Shown: piece by piece, positions 6,530 through 7,613 of the stretch
Numbering within the stretch: position 1 is the stretch's first letter
Layout of the letters: each line of letters begins with the position of its first letter
Assembly: GCA_945835085.1 (NCBI GenBank)
Contig: CAMAIG010000065.1
Coordinates: forward strand, 1 to 7,613
Source of the DNA: an uncultured Ruminococcus sp.
GTDB taxonomy: Bacteria; Bacillota; Clostridia; Oscillospirales; Ruminococcaceae
DNA length: 7,613 nucleotides
Direction: 5' to 3'
The notes under the pieces: model-generated
The model's database searches: none
What the model saw: the letters and a program-made list of their open reading frames with translations, nothing else
Told to the model about the DNA's origin: nothing
Made by a program: the position numbers and the translations under genes

Positions 6530-7309
6530 ATGGATTTTGAATTCAAGGAAAAATATGATATCAACGATCTGCTGAAGATCATGAAGATACTCCGTTCCGA
6601 AAACGGCTGTCCCTGGGACAGAGAGCAGGATCATAAGTCGATCCGCAAGGACTTTATCGAAGAGGTCTACGAAGCCTGCGAGGCAATTGATCTTGATGAC
6701 AGCGAGCTTCTCAGGGAGGAGTTGGGCGATGTTCTGCTCCAGGTGGTCTTTCATGCGACGATCGAGGAGGAGCAGGGCAGATTTGATTTCGGCGACGCTG
6801 TCAATGATGTGTGCAGCAAGCTGATAATCCGTCATCCCCATGTTTTCGGCGATGTCAAGGTCAAGGACAGCGAGGACGTTCTCAGAAACTGGAACGACAT
6901 CAAGCAGGAAACCAAGGGTCAGGAAACCTATACCGAAACTCTCAGAAGCGTTTGCACGGCTCTGCCTGCTCTTATGAGAGCGCAGAAGATAGGCAAGCGT
7001 GCTCAGAGAGCGGGAATGGATCACCCCGACTTCGAGGCGGCACTCGGGTCACTTGAAAGCGAGATCGCTGAGGTAAGGACTGCGAAAAGCCCCGAGGAAA
7101 TGGCTGAGGAGCTGGGAGATGTGCTTTTTGCGGCGGTTAATGCCGTAAGACTCGGCGGATTTGACGCAGAGGAGCTTCTTACAAGGGCTTCGGACAAGTT
7201 TATCGACAGATTTGAAAAGACGGAAGAACTGATAAGGTGTGAAGGGAAGGATATGCGTTCCCTTGACATAAATACGCTTGATACCTATTGGGAGAAAGCG
7301 AAAAAATAA
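6530..7309 (+). CDS. mazG: Nucleoside triphosphate pyrophosphohydrolase MazG
   Basis: 259 residues, matching the two-domain MazG of about 260. It converts NTPs or dNTPs to the monophosphate plus pyrophosphate in the cytosol, a housecleaning role. The N-terminal domain opens with the family signature ENGCPWDREQDHKS (24-37), then EEVYE (44-48) and EELGD (63-67), giving the metal-binding ExxE and ExxD pairs. RHPHVFGD (101-108) and NWNDIKQETKG (120-130) are also hallmark MazG segments. The second domain repeats the scheme with EIAE (178-181) and EELGD (193-197), so acidic sites are intact in both halves. In the E. coli enzyme catalysis is attributed mainly to the C-terminal domain. In Bacillus the homologue is fused in YabN to a methylase-like domain; here that domain is absent. 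HU follows after 42 nt, probably on the same transcript. Confidence 0.96.
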   Translation: MDFEFKEKYDINDLLKIMKILRSENGCPWDREQDHKSIRKDFIEEVYEACEAIDLDDSELLREELGDVLLQVVFHATIEEEQGRFDFGDAVNDVCSKLIIRHPHVFGDVKVKDSEDVLRNWNDIKQETKGQETYTETLRSVCTALPALMRAQKIGKRAQRAGMDHPDFEAALGSLESEIAEVRTAKSPEEMAEELGDVLFAAVNAVRLGGFDAEELLTRASDKFIDRFEKTEELIRCEGKDMRSLDINTLDTYWEKAKK

Positions 7310-7315
7310 TGATGT

Positions 7316-7329
7316 GCGGCACTTGCCGC
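7316..7329 (+). promoter_or_regulatory. Small GC hairpin between mazG and hup
   Basis: GCGGC (7316-7320) pairs with GCCGC (7325-7329) around ACTT, six bases after the mazG stop and eight before the hup ribosome binding site. No U-run follows, so it is not a terminator. It could protect or mark the 5' end of a processed hup mRNA, which is inference. Confidence 0.35.
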
Positions 7330-7337
7330 TCAATAAT

Positions 7338-7343
7338 GGAGGT
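7338..7343 (+). promoter_or_regulatory. Ribosome binding site of hup
   Basis: GGAGGT lies eight bases before ATG 7352. This is a near-consensus Shine-Dalgarno site at optimal spacing, the best in the window, as expected for an abundant protein. Confidence 0.8.
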
Positions 7344-7351
7344 AAAAGATT

Positions 7352-7613
7352 ATGACAAAGGCAGATCTCATCAATGCGATTGCTGAAAAGGCTGAGCTTT
7401 CCAAGAAGGATTCCGAAAAGGCTCTCAACGCTGTTGTAGCTTCTATCACAGACGCTCTCGTTAGCGGTGATAAGGTTCAGATCGTTGGTTTCGGTACATT
7501 CGAGGTAAGAGATAAGAAGGCTAAGGAAGCTATCAACCCCAGAACTAAGGAGAAGGTTGCAGTTCCTGCAAGAAAGGCTCCCGCATTCAAGGCAGGTAAG
7601 GGTCTTAAGGATT
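7352..7613 (+). CDS. hup: HU-family nucleoid DNA-binding protein, 3' end cut by the window
   Basis: 87 complete codons are present, ending at K86-D87. HU proteins are about 90-92 residues, so only a few C-terminal residues are missing. It binds DNA as a dimer, bends it and compacts the nucleoid. The sequence shows the helical dimerisation half (MTKADLINAIAEKAELSKKD), the turn GFGTFEVRDKK (46-56), the DNA-intercalating proline in INPRTKE (P63) and the closing VPARKAPAFKAGKGLKD (71-87). It is HU and not IHF by length and sequence style. Codon use is extreme compared with the neighbours: all 15 lysines are AAG, all five glycines GGT, all three arginines AGA, and nine of 15 alanines GCT, a mark of very high expression. 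In many Clostridia a gene like this sits between mazG and the S4-domain gene rqcP/yabO, ahead of yabP, yabQ and divIC; those would be just outside the window. Confidence 0.95.
   Translation, partial: MTKADLINAIAEKAELSKKDSEKALNAVVASITDALVSGDKVQIVGFGTFEVRDKKAKEAINPRTKEKVAVPARKAPAFKAGKGLKD

Noticed and set aside
6467..7024. Long minus-strand open frame opposite mazG (185 codons)
   Set aside because: mazG is unambiguous with all motifs and a strong ribosome binding site; the antisense frame resembles no known protein and is a by-product of mazG codon use.
1..7613. CRISPR array, insertion sequence, phage or defence genes
   Set aside because: No regularly spaced repeats, transposase or integrase motifs, or defence domains were seen; every large frame is a housekeeping or transport gene.

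Overview
The window looks like a chromosomal segment of a low-to-mid GC Firmicute of class Clostridia, most likely the Ruminococcus/Oscillospiraceae neighbourhood. The reasons are the Ktr-type (rather than Trk-type) potassium uptake genes, the order flippase - mazG - HU (related to the yabM-yabN block of Bacillus, with an HU gene after mazG as in many Clostridia), Gram-positive Shine-Dalgarno sites (AAAGGA, GGAGG) and a consensus sigma-A promoter. The genus is inferred by eye, not by database search. Nothing here looks like an island: there is no transposase, integrase, phage gene, CRISPR array or toxin-antitoxin pair.

Layout. Positions 1-55 hold the 3' two-thirds of a tRNA-Arg(ACG) on the + strand. 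It converges on a minus-strand operon, and the two share a bidirectional hairpin terminator (57-88). The minus-strand operon (4448 down to 90) reads in transcription order: PLP-dependent aminotransferase, trpS, ktrB-like potassium channel subunit, ktrA-like RCK regulatory subunit. It starts from an extended -10 sigma-A promoter at 4513-4541. Gaps are 26, 79 and 18 nt; the 79-nt gap before ktrB holds a long imperfect hairpin with no U-tract, the best candidate here for a local regulatory RNA structure.

Divergent from this operon, on the + strand, is a MATE/MOP-superfamily flippase of the SpoVB/YabM type (4595-6253) with a hairpin terminator (6306-6337). About 190 bp of AT-rich spacer then carries a probable promoter and a structured leader for mazG (6530-7309), followed after 42 nt by an HU-family DNA-binding protein gene (7352 to the window edge, lacking only its last few codons).

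Functional picture. KtrB and KtrA form a complete two-part potassium uptake system (membrane pore plus cytosolic gating ring). TrpS charges tRNA-Trp. MazG hydrolyses non-canonical or excess NTPs, HU compacts DNA, and the flippase probably moves a lipid-linked envelope precursor. The gene content is housekeeping. The points worth a second look are RNA structure and promoters between genes, and the pairing of an amino-acid enzyme and trpS with potassium uptake. I found no convincing undescribed system.
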